Notes: generated by a model from the letters alone, not told the origin. 14,509 bases of DNA from Angelakisella sp. (GCA_020024515.1 JAHHTR010000049.1:1-14509), one strand, 5' to 3'; positions 1-7,750 are shown, counted from the stretch's first letter. Translations and numbers: made by a program.

Positions 1-93
1 ATTTTACATTAGATATTATAACCTGTTTTAAAAATAACTGCAATTACAAAAACAGAATTATTTTTACCATATAAAAAATACTTAAAATTTAAA

Positions 94-131
94 TAAAAAA
101 ATCTCTATCATTTCACAGGAATGATAGAGAT
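94..131 (-). terminator. Rho-independent terminator of the rpsF-ssb-rpsR operon
   Basis: A perfect 12-bp inverted repeat (101-112 with 120-131, 7-nt loop) is followed, on the minus strand, by a run of six or more T (positions 100 downward). It lies 23 nt after the rpsR stop codon. The stretch before it (1-93) is AT-rich and I see no gene in it. Confidence 0.9.
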
Positions 132-154
132 AATAAAAACTTATTTTTATTTAA

Positions 155-397
155 TTAGTCACTAACGTATGGCAATAGAGCTAGGTGTCTAGCACGTTTG
201 ATAGCTGTTGTTAGTTGACGTTGATGTTTTGCACAAGTACCTGTAACACGACGAGGAACTATTTTAGCTCTCTCTGAAAGATATCTGCGAAGTTTAGCAA
301 CATCTTTGTAATCTATTTCTTCTACTTTATCAGCACAAAAAGCACAAACTTTTCTTCTTGGCTTTCTGTCACGTGGTTTTTCATTGTTATGTTCCAT
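155..397 (-). CDS. rpsR: 30S ribosomal protein S18, zinc-ribbon (C+) form
   Basis: This 80-residue protein is the S18 component of the 30S subunit, where it binds 16S rRNA next to S6. The conserved S18 core is visible: the KVCAFC segment, the YKDV-LRRYLSERAKIVPRR stretch, and the C-terminal RQLTTAIKRARHLALLPY block. Cys18 and Cys21 together with Cys55 and His58 make a plausible zinc site, which places it in the cysteine-containing form of the family. Some bacteria keep a second, cysteine-free copy used under zinc limitation, but none is in this window. The N-terminus is basic and of normal length. An AAAGGAGG sequence sits just upstream of the ATG. It is the last gene of rpsF-ssb-rpsR, 58 nt after ssb, and is followed by a terminator. 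Confidence 0.97.
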   Translation of the reverse strand: MEHNNEKPRDRKPRRKVCAFCADKVEEIDYKDVAKLRRYLSERAKIVPRRVTGTCAKHQRQLTTAIKRARHLALLPYVSD

Positions 398-455
398 TGT
401 GATTTTTCCTCCTTTATAAAATGTGATAGGGATTTTTGTTTCAACTTAAATTAAG

Positions 456-899
456 TCAAAAAGGAATATCCTCATCAGAATCTGTCTCTACAAAATCTCC
501 TACTGTGCCATTGGAATATTGAGTAGGTGGAGTGTCATCATAAGCTGTTGTAACAGGTACGGAATTATTGCTTCCGCCACTGCTTTTACCACCAACAAAA
601 AATACATTGTCAGTAAATATCTCTGTAACGTAATGTTTAACACCGTTTTTGTCATCATAATTACGTGTTTGAATACTGCCTTCTATACCGATAGCATCAC
701 CTTTATGGAAATACTTGCAAACAAACTCTGCTTGTTGTCTCCATGATACTATATTAATAAAATCAGCTTTTCTCTCGCCGTCTTTTGAAAATCTACGGTC
801 ACATGCAATAGTAAAACTTGTTACATGCACACCGCTCGGTGTTTGTTTAAGTTCTGGATCAGCTGTCAACCTACCTACTAAAATAGCTCTGTTATACAT
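456..899 (-). CDS. ssb: Single-stranded DNA-binding protein
   Basis: SSB coats single-stranded DNA during replication, recombination and repair, normally as a tetramer. The 147-residue protein has the OB-fold N-terminal domain (about residues 1-105), opening with MYNRAILVGRLTADPELKQT and continuing through the FINIVSWRQQAEF segment. A Gly/Ser/Asn/Thr-rich linker follows, then the acidic tip DSDEDIPF, the tail through which SSB recruits partner proteins. All parts of a housekeeping SSB are present. The start is supported by a GGAGG about 10 nt upstream. It lies 18 nt after rpsF and before rpsR, the classic Firmicutes order, in which SSB output is tied to ribosomal protein synthesis. Confidence 0.97.
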   Translation of the reverse strand: MYNRAILVGRLTADPELKQTPSGVHVTSFTIACDRRFSKDGERKADFINIVSWRQQAEFVCKYFHKGDAIGIEGSIQTRNYDDKNGVKHYVTEIFTDNVFFVGGKSSGGSNNSVPVTTAYDDTPPTQYSNGTVGDFVETDSDEDIPF

Positions 900-917
900 A
901 AACTATCCCTCCAATGA

Positions 918-1205
918 TTATTTAGCTACAATTATTGAACGTAGTAAGCCTTCTGTAATTTTGTATACACGGTCAAGCTCAGCTGTGAACTCTGGTTTTG
1001 ATTCAAAATTAATCAAAACATAGTGACCTTCTGACTCATAATTGATGTCATAAGCAAGTCTCTTTTTGCCCCAATCATCAACTGATTCAATTGTACCGTT
1101 TTCAGCAATAAGAGCTTTGAATTTTTCAATAATACTATTAGCAGCTTCTTCACCATTTTTTACGGAAACAACCATTATTGTCTCATATTTGTTCATTTTA
1201 TTCAT
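918..1205 (-). CDS. rpsF: 30S ribosomal protein S6
   Basis: S6 is a 30S platform protein that forms a heterodimer with S18. The 95-residue product has the family pattern: NKYETIMVV at the N-terminus, an I-KF--LI-ENG-IESVDDWGKKRLAYDI core, and the YVLINFES and RVYKITEGLLRSIIV C-terminal strands. The chosen ATG at 1205 lies 8 nt after AAGGAGG (1220-1214); an in-frame ATG at 1196 is too far from that site. A third ATG, at 1209, is out of frame and reads only three codons to a stop, so it gives a tiny ORF (ATGAATGAATAA) overlapping the true start. It is the first gene of the rpsF-ssb-rpsR operon, probably controlled by the structured leader upstream. Confidence 0.97.
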   Translation of the reverse strand: MNKMNKYETIMVVSVKNGEEAANSIIEKFKALIAENGTIESVDDWGKKRLAYDINYESEGHYVLINFESKPEFTAELDRVYKITEGLLRSIIVAK

Positions 1206-1307
1206 TCATTACACCTCCTTATGGACTTTAGACCCTATCTCTCGTTATGGATAGAGTAAGGAGTTAAGTCTATATAACTATCCTGTGCATAATTATAGAC
1301 ATAACAT
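1206..1307 (-). promoter_or_regulatory. Structured 5' leader of the rpsF operon, probable autoregulatory RNA
   Basis: The leader of about 100 nt holds several competing pairings. CTCCTTA (plus-strand 1257-1263) is exactly complementary to TAAGGAG of the rpsF Shine-Dalgarno (1215-1221). GTCTATA (1294-1300) pairs perfectly with TATAGAC (1268-1274), which could instead pair with GTCTA (1229-1233). GGATAG and two CTATC/GATAG segments give further alternatives. Bacterial rpsF leaders are known to bind S6:S18 and repress translation, and this position fits. I do not see the conserved CCG element of that known motif, so membership is inferred from context and pairing only. Confidence 0.5.
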
Positions 1308-1314
1308 ACTTTGT

Positions 1315-1343
1315 ATGATAACAAATTATATTTTTATTGTCAA
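1315..1343 (-). promoter_or_regulatory. Sigma-A promoter for rpsF-ssb-rpsR
   Basis: On the minus strand there is a perfect TTGACA -35 (1343-1338), a 17-nt spacer and TATCAT as -10 (1320-1315). Transcription would start near 1308, giving a leader of about 100 nt. Confidence 0.75.
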
Positions 1344-1476
1344 GTACACATTTGATAACTTTAATAATATTTTTATAAATTTTTTTATTAATATAGCAAA
1401 AAACATATTTAAACTCTTAATATAAACGATATAATAACAAATTTACTAAAAATAATAAATAATTTTTATTTTCCAT

Positions 1477-1504
1477 TTGATTATCAGTAAAAATATAGTA
1501 TAAT
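1477..1504 (+). promoter_or_regulatory. Sigma-A promoter for the surface protein gene
   Basis: TTGATT (1477-1482), a 16-nt spacer and a perfect TATAAT (1499-1504). The inferred start is near 1511, about 55 nt before the ATG. The stretch between this and the divergent rpsF promoter (1344-1476) is AT-rich with no gene visible. Confidence 0.6.
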
Positions 1505-1566
1505 GATATGTAGATAGTTTTCAGTAATATAAATTTATATTTTATGAATAAAGGTTGGTAATAATA

Positions 1567-2742
1567 ATGAAAAAATGGTTATCTTTTATTTTATCTTTAA
1601 CAGTAATATTATCACTTACGATATTTACGGTAAGTGCCTATGATTATTCCGAAGCATTAAATCCGGGTGATATAATATCTCTTACAAAAGATATGTTTGT
1701 TACTGATGAAGGCATTATTCTAAATGAATATGTTCCTCTTGATACATCACACTTTACTGTTTATCGAAAATCTTTTGCCAAAGGTGGCAATCTTGTAAAA
1801 GATGTACGGGTTAACGGCAGAAAAGAAGAAGTTGAAATTATTATGGGAGGAAATGAAAACACAGTTGCCCCAAATTCTCCAAATGTTATACTTTCACATT
1901 TGAGTTTGCGCTGTATTCGTTCTATTCGTGCCAGTGACGGTACATACCTTGCCAAAAGCGGTGATATATACGTCTATCAAGGCACATTGGAGCTTACCGT
2001 TGGTGCTACTCCCGAGGTTGTTGATTTTGATAGAGAAGGAACTTATATAAGCCTTGTATCAAATGAAAATAAATTTGTAAAATTCAACAGTACAGGCAGC
2101 AGTTATGGAGATATAACAATAGATTATACCAGTAATGCCACAGGAAAAATGAGAGTATTTGACGGACAACGTGGATTTTTATATTTTGATGATGATGTAA
2201 ATCCTTCCTTTTCAAAATTAAATCCAAATGCATATATATGGGCAGTAAACTTAGGAGACAAAAAACTTCCTTCTACTATGACTCTTTACCTATATGCCGA
2301 TAAAAACGATTATATATATCAAAACACAAATGGCTCATTAAGACTTCTCGGACAAAATGATATGACTTATGATGATAATTTAAAAGCATGGAAAATACAA
2401 CTGACAACTGCAAAAAACTTTATAATATCAGATAAAGCGCTGTATTCCACAAATTCTTCAAACTCCAATAAAGAACCTGTATATTCTCCGGAAGATGAAG
2501 AATACTGGATAAATAAATATAATAAGCCTCTTGATAAACCAAATAACAATGGTACCTATGTTCCTACACCAAACCCATCAACAGGCGGATATCCAACACA
2601 AACAAATACATTTAAAAGCATTGTATCAATAGCCATAACCGCTATTTCTTGTATAACTGTTATATCTATTGCCACTTCTTCATTAATATTTGCAAAAAAG
2701 GATTCTTCAAAACCGATAATATTTAAACGTAAAAAGAAATAA
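1567..2742 (+). CDS. Exported, membrane-anchored surface protein of unknown function
   Basis: I do not recognise this 391-residue protein. It begins with a clear signal peptide (MKKWLSFILSLTVILSL..., likely cut after ValSerAla near residue 24). A soluble region of about 290 residues follows, rich in Thr, Ser, Asn, Tyr and beta-type stretches, with only one cysteine. Next comes a Pro/Asn/Gly/Thr-rich spacer (about 315-349), then one hydrophobic segment (351-376) and a basic tail ending in KRKKK. This predicts a protein held in the membrane by its C-terminus with its body outside; there is no LPXTG sorting motif. A TTG codon at 1555 could extend it by four residues, but the ATG at 1567 starts a normal signal peptide. 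The only nearby ribosome site is AAAGG (1550-1554), 12 nt away, so translation may be modest. It is a single gene with its own promoter and terminator. Confidence 0.85.
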   Translation: MKKWLSFILSLTVILSLTIFTVSAYDYSEALNPGDIISLTKDMFVTDEGIILNEYVPLDTSHFTVYRKSFAKGGNLVKDVRVNGRKEEVEIIMGGNENTVAPNSPNVILSHLSLRCIRSIRASDGTYLAKSGDIYVYQGTLELTVGATPEVVDFDREGTYISLVSNENKFVKFNSTGSSYGDITIDYTSNATGKMRVFDGQRGFLYFDDDVNPSFSKLNPNAYIWAVNLGDKKLPSTMTLYLYADKNDYIYQNTNGSLRLLGQNDMTYDDNLKAWKIQLTTAKNFIISDKALYSTNSSNSNKEPVYSPEDEEYWINKYNKPLDKPNNNGTYVPTPNPSTGGYPTQTNTFKSIVSIAITAISCITVISIATSSLIFAKKDSSKPIIFKRKKK

Positions 2743-2750
2743 TAAATATC

Positions 2751-2797
2751 ATTCACTTGTTGCAAATACTACATATTTTGTCGCAAGTGAATTTTTC
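2751..2797 (+). terminator. Rho-independent terminator after the surface protein gene
   Basis: A 9-bp perfect stem, ATTCACTTG (2751-2759) with CAAGTGAAT (2784-2792), plus inner pairing (CAAAT with ATTTTG), is followed by TTTTTCT. It lies 8 nt after the stop codon. Confidence 0.75.
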
Positions 2798-2832
2798 TAT
2801 GTGTCTTTACTTTTTATTAATTCAAAATTACT

Positions 2833-2861
2833 TTGTTTTATTTATATTTTTATTATATAAT
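2833..2861 (+). promoter_or_regulatory. Sigma-A promoter for holA and the Toprim gene
   Basis: TTGTTT (2833-2838), a 17-nt spacer and a perfect TATAAT (2856-2861), about 45 nt before the inferred start of holA after allowing for the transcription start. Confidence 0.65.
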
Positions 2862-2913
2862 AGTAACTATAATATCATATTTAAATTTAAATTTTAAAAT
2901 AAAGGTGCAGTTT

Positions 2914-3987
2914 ATGGAAATTATAGGAACAAAACTTTTTGATGAATACTTACGCAATAATGAAATTCCAAAAGTTTTTTTAATATATGGTGATGATAGC
3001 TATAATATTACACGTTACAAAAACAAGATACTGAAACTATGCGATGTTGCATATCCCGAATTTAATCTTTTGCAGATTGATGGCAGAGTATCACAAGATA
3101 TGGGTACTTTTCAAGATTTTACTCTGTCCATACCGTTTATGAATGACAGAAAAATCCTTGTTATAGACGATTTAGACATAAGCAAAAGCAAAATAGACAA
3201 GACAAATTTTGAAAAGCTCGAAGCACTTCTCGATAATTTAATGCCCTGTGTAACAGTTATCATAACTGTACGTACTGTTGAGTTTTCCATAAAAAAAGGG
3301 GAAACCGCACGTGCAAAAAAAATAATCACTCTCTGTGATAAAAACGGTATTTGCTGTCAAATGAATGCGCCTACACGCAGTGACTTTGTACGAATAATCA
3401 GTAACGCTGCAATAAAAAAAAGAACAAGAATATCCTCAGCAGATGCAAATTTACTTGCGGATTACTGTGACAATGATCTTGTTCGTGCGCTTAATGAACT
3501 TGAAAAACTTACTTTTTATGTGAGAAACGGAGATATAACAAAAGAAGCTATCAAATTACTTGTTGCTCCTGTTATAAATGCCAATGTATTCAATATGTGC
3601 GATAAACTTCTTCAAAAAAATCTTAGTGCGGCACTGTCCGAACTGCAAAATTTATATTTTTACAAGCAGACACCTGAAAGTATCTCCTATGTACTGTCTA
3701 TGACACTGTCGGATTTATACAAAGTGGCGCTTGCAAAAAAAAGCGGTAAAACCAAAGATGAAGCTTGCAAGGATTTGGGATATTTCGGAGGAACAGCCTA
3801 CCGTATTACAAAACTATGGAATATGACAAATAACATTTCAGCTGATAAACTATTTAAGGCAATAGAAAAAAATATAGAATTTGACTCAAAAATGAAATCC
3901 GGTGGGACTAATTCTGAAGTTTTAATGGAGACACTTTTAACTGAAATATACATTATCTTTATGGAGGCAGAGCAAAAATGGCACTAG
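2914..3987 (+). CDS. holA: DNA polymerase III, delta subunit (clamp loader)
   Basis: Delta is the clamp-loader subunit that opens the beta sliding clamp during replication. From the ATG at 2914 the protein is 357 residues, near the usual 330-350. The family opening is present as KVFLIYGDDSYNI (an AAA+-like fold with a degenerate nucleotide site). It is followed by the FLSIPFMNDRKILVIDDLDI-type beta segment, LLADYCDNDLVRALNELEKL (the domain II signature around the conserved Asn-Asp/Glu-Leu pattern), and the helical C-terminal collar domain. The open frame continues 27 codons further upstream, but that stretch overlaps the -35/-10 promoter and lacks a ribosome site; AAAGGTG lies 6 nt before the ATG at 2914. 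The next gene overlaps its end by 10 nt, so the two are co-transcribed. Confidence 0.9.
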   Translation: MEIIGTKLFDEYLRNNEIPKVFLIYGDDSYNITRYKNKILKLCDVAYPEFNLLQIDGRVSQDMGTFQDFTLSIPFMNDRKILVIDDLDISKSKIDKTNFEKLEALLDNLMPCVTVIITVRTVEFSIKKGETARAKKIITLCDKNGICCQMNAPTRSDFVRIISNAAIKKRTRISSADANLLADYCDNDLVRALNELEKLTFYVRNGDITKEAIKLLVAPVINANVFNMCDKLLQKNLSAALSELQNLYFYKQTPESISYVLSMTLSDLYKVALAKKSGKTKDEACKDLGYFGGTAYRITKLWNMTNNISADKLFKAIEKNIEFDSKMKSGGTNSEVLMETLLTEIYIIFMEAEQKWH

Positions 3988-4604
3988 AAAAAATAAAAGT
4001 TCCTTACCCCATTATAGTCGAGGGTAAATATGACAAAATAAAGCTATCCTCTGTTATTGATGCTGATATATATACAACAGGCGGTTTTTCTATATTTAAA
4101 GATAAAGAAAAGCAAAAACTGATTCAATCACTGGCAGGCAGAACCAAACTTATACTTTTAACCGACAGTGATTCGGCAGGTTTTAAAATAAGGGGATTTC
4201 TTGGCGGACTTGTTCCGAAAAATCAAATAATACATCTATATATACCCGAAATTTTCGGAAAGGAACGCAGAAAAATATCCCCATCGGCAGAAGGTTTTTT
4301 GGGTGTTGAGGGCATAGATACAGAAATTCTGTTAAAAGAATTTAAAAAAGCGGGTATCTTTAACAACTATATAATAAACCAAAAAAATATAACTCAAAGT
4401 AACGACATAACACCTGTTTTTTTATATGAAATTGGACTTAGCGGACAAGCAAACAGTAGTTTTTTGCGTAGAGAAGTTTTAAAAAAACTTGATTTACCGC
4501 AAAAAATAAGTAGTTCTGCTATGTGTAAAGTTTTATCACGGTATATCACAAAAGAAGATTTAACAAAAATGATAGAAAATATAAGAAAAGAAAACAGTGA
4601 TTAA
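3978..4604 (+). CDS. Toprim-domain protein, ribonuclease M5-like
   Basis: This 208-residue protein has an N-terminal Toprim domain (about 8-105). The catalytic glutamate motif VEGKYD is at Glu15, and the metal-binding LTDSDSAG motif is at Asp63/Asp65. The order VEGK-D, then D--I-TTGG, then LTDSD-AG--IR, then GVEG matches ribonuclease M5, the enzyme that trims 5S rRNA precursors in low-GC Gram-positives. The stretch near 115-125 (SAEGFLGVEG) and a helical C-terminal part of about 80 residues resemble the DUF4093 region attached to this Toprim type in Clostridia. Some members are annotated only as primase-like Toprim proteins, so I leave the symbol blank; rnmV would be the symbol if confirmed. 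The ATG overlaps the end of holA, with GGAGG 11 nt upstream, which suggests coupled translation. Confidence 0.8.
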   Translation: MALEKIKVPYPIIVEGKYDKIKLSSVIDADIYTTGGFSIFKDKEKQKLIQSLAGRTKLILLTDSDSAGFKIRGFLGGLVPKNQIIHLYIPEIFGKERRKISPSAEGFLGVEGIDTEILLKEFKKAGIFNNYIINQKNITQSNDITPVFLYEIGLSGQANSSFLRREVLKKLDLPQKISSSAMCKVLSRYITKEDLTKMIENIRKENSD

Positions 4605-4632
4605 TATAAAAATTAAACAAAATTTTTATATT
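4603..4632. repeat. Perfect 12-bp AT-only inverted repeat
   Basis: AATATAAAAATT (4603-4614) and AATTTTTATATT (4621-4632) are exact reverse complements with a 6-nt loop. The repeat starts inside the stop codon of the Toprim gene. The stem has no G or C and no separate T-run follows, so it is a weak terminator at best. It may protect the 3' end or be a chance result of base composition. Confidence 0.5.
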
Positions 4633-4680
4633 GGAAAACTTTTCAACTTCGTTAATTTTATAAAAAATTATCTTTCTATA

Positions 4681-4720
4681 AAAAAGTCTTGTACCTAATT
4701 AAACAGATACAAGACTTTTT
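4681..4720. terminator. Bidirectional terminator between convergent operons
   Basis: A perfect 13-bp inverted repeat (4681-4693 with 4708-4720, 14-nt loop) has an A-run on the left arm and a T-run on the right arm, so it gives a U-tract in both directions. The right arm touches the stop codon of the MFS gene at 4720. It can serve holA-Toprim from the left and proS-UPF0145-MFS from the right. Confidence 0.85.
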
Positions 4721-5973
4721 TAAATTTTATTATTTTGTATAAGATTACTGTATACTTCTGCCCGTCTTTTTCTTATTGCTTTAATGGTTGGTGGAATAAA
4801 CAATAATGATGCCATTATCATAATAACAGTACAGATAGCAGTAAAAGTAAGTACTCCCAGTCTGTCTATTAATTCCGCACCTATATAATTTCCGAAAACT
4901 GTTCCCACACCATTCGAAATAGACGCAAGAAGCGTAATTGCTGTTGCGCGATATTTTCTCTCAACTATTGATACTGTATACTCAACATAGGCTCTAAGCT
5001 GTAACCCATAACCTATTGACTGAATTATTTGTGTCAATAGAATAATATATATATTATCCGTCACAAAAAATATCATCATACGTATAGCGAGTATACCCCA
5101 ACCAAGCGATAGGCAAAGCTCCTTTGACATACCACGTGCAATAAATTGTGTTACAAAAACCATAACAACAGCTTCAAACAAAGCTGAAATAAACTGTGAA
5201 ATACCGAATACCGTACCATCTCCACCAATATTATTTAATAATATTGGCAGATAGGTAGATGTCGGACGTAGGGCAAACAAAAATAAACAAACACAGATAA
5301 GAAGTCTTACAAAATCTTTATTTTCGAATAAATATTTTGCCGCTTGTAAAAAATTCACCTTTTGTGTACTTTTTTCTTCGCTTTCTATCTCCGGAAAATC
5401 GCTGTCTATTTTTTGCGAGTCAGGTAAACAGCACGCAAGAATTATTGTGCATACAGTACAAATAATGTGTATAAATATAATTGCCTCTACACCAAGAGGA
5501 ATAATAACTAATCCACAAAACAAAGATACAACCGCATAGAATACAGATCCACCACCACGCACAATGGCATAGTCCATACCACGTGTCTTATTTATAATTT
5601 CCACTGCCCATGTATCAAGAATTGCGCCTGAACAAAATATAAAAAACGATAGTATTATAAAATGCAAAAGCACCACAGGGAAACTCATTTTAAGGGTAAT
5701 CGGCAAAGGCAACGTGGCTATTAATCCACAGACAAATATTATTATAGTAGTCTTTTTTGCAGATATAAAGTTATCTATAATATATCCATACAATGGCAAC
5801 ACACACATAAGTACTATTGATTGTGCTGTTGTTATTATTCCACACTCTATTGTCGTAAAATTATACTCCAACAATATTGTTAATGTAAAAGTAAACAGTG
5901 AACAATGGGACGCATATGCAAACCCATTTAGTAAAAAAAAACTTAAATTACTTCTTTTAAAATTTTTAGTCAT
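4720..5973 (-). CDS. Major facilitator superfamily transporter (12-helix)
   Basis: This 417-residue membrane protein has about twelve hydrophobic helices in two halves, separated by a charged cytoplasmic loop (about 195-215, rich in Glu, Ser and Lys). The pattern YGYIIDNFISAKKT between helices 2 and 3, and RGGGSVFYAVVSLFCG in helices 4-5, resemble the MFS_1-like group that includes LacY and nucleoside:proton symporters. The substrate cannot be read from the sequence. It follows the UPF0145 gene by one base (TAA-T-ATG), and no Shine-Dalgarno is visible before its ATG. Translation is therefore likely coupled to ribosomes finishing the upstream gene. It is the last gene of the proS operon. Confidence 0.88.
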   Translation of the reverse strand: MTKNFKRSNLSFFLLNGFAYASHCSLFTFTLTILLEYNFTTIECGIITTAQSIVLMCVLPLYGYIIDNFISAKKTTIIIFVCGLIATLPLPITLKMSFPVVLLHFIILSFFIFCSGAILDTWAVEIINKTRGMDYAIVRGGGSVFYAVVSLFCGLVIIPLGVEAIIFIHIICTVCTIILACCLPDSQKIDSDFPEIESEEKSTQKVNFLQAAKYLFENKDFVRLLICVCLFLFALRPTSTYLPILLNNIGGDGTVFGISQFISALFEAVVMVFVTQFIARGMSKELCLSLGWGILAIRMMIFFVTDNIYIILLTQIIQSIGYGLQLRAYVEYTVSIVERKYRATAITLLASISNGVGTVFGNYIGAELIDRLGVLTFTAICTVIMIMASLLFIPPTIKAIRKRRAEVYSNLIQNNKI

Positions 5974-5974
5974 A

Positions 5975-6286
5975 TTATAAAATTTTTACAGCAGTACCAT
6001 AAGCAAGAATTTCCGAAGCATTTTGCATAATTGCTGATGAAGTAAATCTAAAAGACACTATTGCATCGGCACCCATTCTTTCTGCATCGGCAATCATTCT
6101 GTCATAAGCTATTGCTCTTGCCTCATTCATCATTTTGGTATATTCTTCTATTTCTCCTCCTACCATAGATTTAAAACTTGAAAGAATATCTTTACCTATA
6201 TTTTTTGATTGAACTGTACTACCTTGAACTATACCCAATATCTCATATTGTTTGTTATTAAGTGTTTCTGTTGTTGAAATAATCAT
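5975..6286 (-). CDS. UPF0145 (YbjQ-like) family protein
   Basis: The 103-residue protein matches the UPF0145/DUF74 pattern throughout. It opens with I-STTETLNNKQYEILGIVQGSTVQSKNIGKDI, continues with the helix YTKMMNEARAIAYDRMIADAERMGADAIVSFRF, and ends with EILAYGTAVKI. Family members form small ring-shaped oligomers, but their biochemical role is unsettled. There is no signal peptide or membrane segment, so it should be cytoplasmic. A GAGG lies 11 nt before the ATG. It sits 27 nt after proS and one base before the MFS gene, so all three are probably on one transcript; nothing in the protein links it to either neighbour. Confidence 0.9.
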   Translation of the reverse strand: MIISTTETLNNKQYEILGIVQGSTVQSKNIGKDILSSFKSMVGGEIEEYTKMMNEARAIAYDRMIADAERMGADAIVSFRFTSSAIMQNASEILAYGTAVKIL

Positions 6287-6313
6287 AGTTTTATAATCCT
6301 CACTTTTTGACTA

Positions 6314-7750
6314 TTAGTATGCTTTACCCCATATCACCATTGCTTTTGCAGGTTTGCCGCATACAGGACAAACTTCACTGACTGTCTCTTGTGCAAATGG
6401 CATACATCTACTGCTTACACCGGCAACTTCTTTTAGTTTTTCTTCACACTCAACATTACCACACCACATTGTCTTTATAAATCCATTGTGATTATCGGAA
6501 ATTTCTTTTATCTCGTCAAGAGTTACAGCTGTATATGTTCTGTTTTCACGATTTTCAAGTGCACGTTTAAATAGATTCTCTTGAATATCAGCAAGTATTT
6601 CTGTTATCTTTGTTTCAAGTTCATCTAAATTTACGAATATCTTTTCTCTTGTATCACGACGAACAAGTACACATTGATTTTTCTCAATATCTTTTGGACC
6701 AAGTTCAAGTCTCAGTGGAACACCTTTCATTTCATACTCGGCAAATTTCCAACCTGGCATATGGTCAGATGTATCTATGCTTGTCTTAAAGCTAGCTTTT
6801 AGACGGTTGCATACTTCTGTTGCTTTTTCAACAACTCCTTCTTTTTGTTGTTGAACAGGAATAACAACTACTTGTACTGGTGCAATATATGGTGGTAAAA
6901 CAAGTCCGTTATCATCACCATGAGTCATAATGATAGCACCAATCAGACGAGTTGTAACACCCCACGATGTTTGATGTGGATATTGTAGCTTATTGTTGCG
7001 GTCTGTATATTTAATATCAAATGCGTGTGCAAAACCATCACCGAAATAGTGACTTGTACCTGATTGCAAACTTTTACCATCGTGCATCATAGCTTCAATA
7101 GTATATGTTGCCTCTGCTCCCGCAAATTTCTCTTTATCTGTCTTTTTACCCTTTACAACAGGTATTGCAAGTATCTTTTCGCAGAAATCAGCATAAACAT
7201 TTAACATTCTTTCTGTTTCTTCTATTGCTTCTTCTGCTGTCTCATGCATTGTGTGACCTTCTTGCCACAAAAATTCACTTGTACGCAAGAAAGGACGTGT
7301 TGTCTTTTCCCAACGCATTACAGAACACCATTGATTGTATAGCTTTGGCAAATCACGATAGCTATTGATTATATTTGCATAGTGTTCACAGAAAAGTGTC
7401 TCGGAAGTAGGACGAACACAAAGTCTCTCTTGTAGTTTTTCGCTACCGCCATGTGTTACCCATGCAACTTCCGGAGCAAAGCCTTCAACATGGTCTTTTT
7501 CTTTTTGCAATAATCCTTCCGGAATAAGCATAGGCATATATACATTTTCGTGTCCTGTCTCTTTAAACTTTGCATCTAAATATTTTTGTATATTTTCCCA
7601 TATAGCATAGCCATACGGACGTAGTATCATACAACCTCTTACAGAAGAATAGTCACAAAGTTCTGCTTTTTTTACAACATCAGTATACCACTTTGCGAAG
7701 TCGACATCCATAGCAGTTATGCTATCTACCATTTTTTTATTGTCTGCCAT
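6314..7750 (-). CDS. proS: Prolyl-tRNA synthetase, short type without editing insertion
   Basis: This class II aminoacyl-tRNA synthetase charges tRNA-Pro with proline. The 478-residue protein is the eukaryote/archaeon-like type (ProS type 3) found in many Clostridia. Motif 1 lies around 43-77 (MILRPYGYAIWENIQ...), and CVRPTSETLF at 111-120 is part of the proline pocket. Motif 2 is at about 144-170 (VMRWEKTTRPFLRTSEFLWQ) and motif 3 at about 260-291 (TSWGVTTRLIGAIIMTHGDD). The anticodon-binding domain follows, then a C-terminal zinc domain with Cys430, Cys435, Cys461 and Cys464, ending in the typical aromatic residue (WGKAY). The bacterial INS editing domain is absent. An AAGGGA is 10 nt before the ATG. 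It heads an operon with the UPF0145 and MFS genes. Confidence 0.97.
   Translation of the reverse strand: MADNKKMVDSITAMDVDFAKWYTDVVKKAELCDYSSVRGCMILRPYGYAIWENIQKYLDAKFKETGHENVYMPMLIPEGLLQKEKDHVEGFAPEVAWVTHGGSEKLQERLCVRPTSETLFCEHYANIINSYRDLPKLYNQWCSVMRWEKTTRPFLRTSEFLWQEGHTMHETAEEAIEETERMLNVYADFCEKILAIPVVKGKKTDKEKFAGAEATYTIEAMMHDGKSLQSGTSHYFGDGFAHAFDIKYTDRNNKLQYPHQTSWGVTTRLIGAIIMTHGDDNGLVLPPYIAPVQVVVIPVQQQKEGVVEKATEVCNRLKASFKTSIDTSDHMPGWKFAEYEMKGVPLRLELGPKDIEKNQCVLVRRDTREKIFVNLDELETKITEILADIQENLFKRALENRENRTYTAVTLDEIKEISDNHNGFIKTMWCGNVECEEKLKEVAGVSSRCMPFAQETVSEVCPVCGKPAKAMVIWGKAY

Noticed and set aside
1555..1566. TTG start four codons before the surface protein ATG
   Set aside because: The ATG at 1567 begins a standard signal peptide, and AAAGG lies directly against the TTG, too close to serve it.
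2833..2913. Upstream extension of holA by 27 codons
   Set aside because: The stretch overlaps a good -35/-10 promoter, is hydrophobic and unlike the family, and has no ribosome site; the ATG at 2914 does.
7105..7368. Open frame on the plus strand opposite proS, and similar frames opposite other genes
   Set aside because: They lie wholly antisense to clearly coding genes, have low-complexity translations and no ribosome sites.
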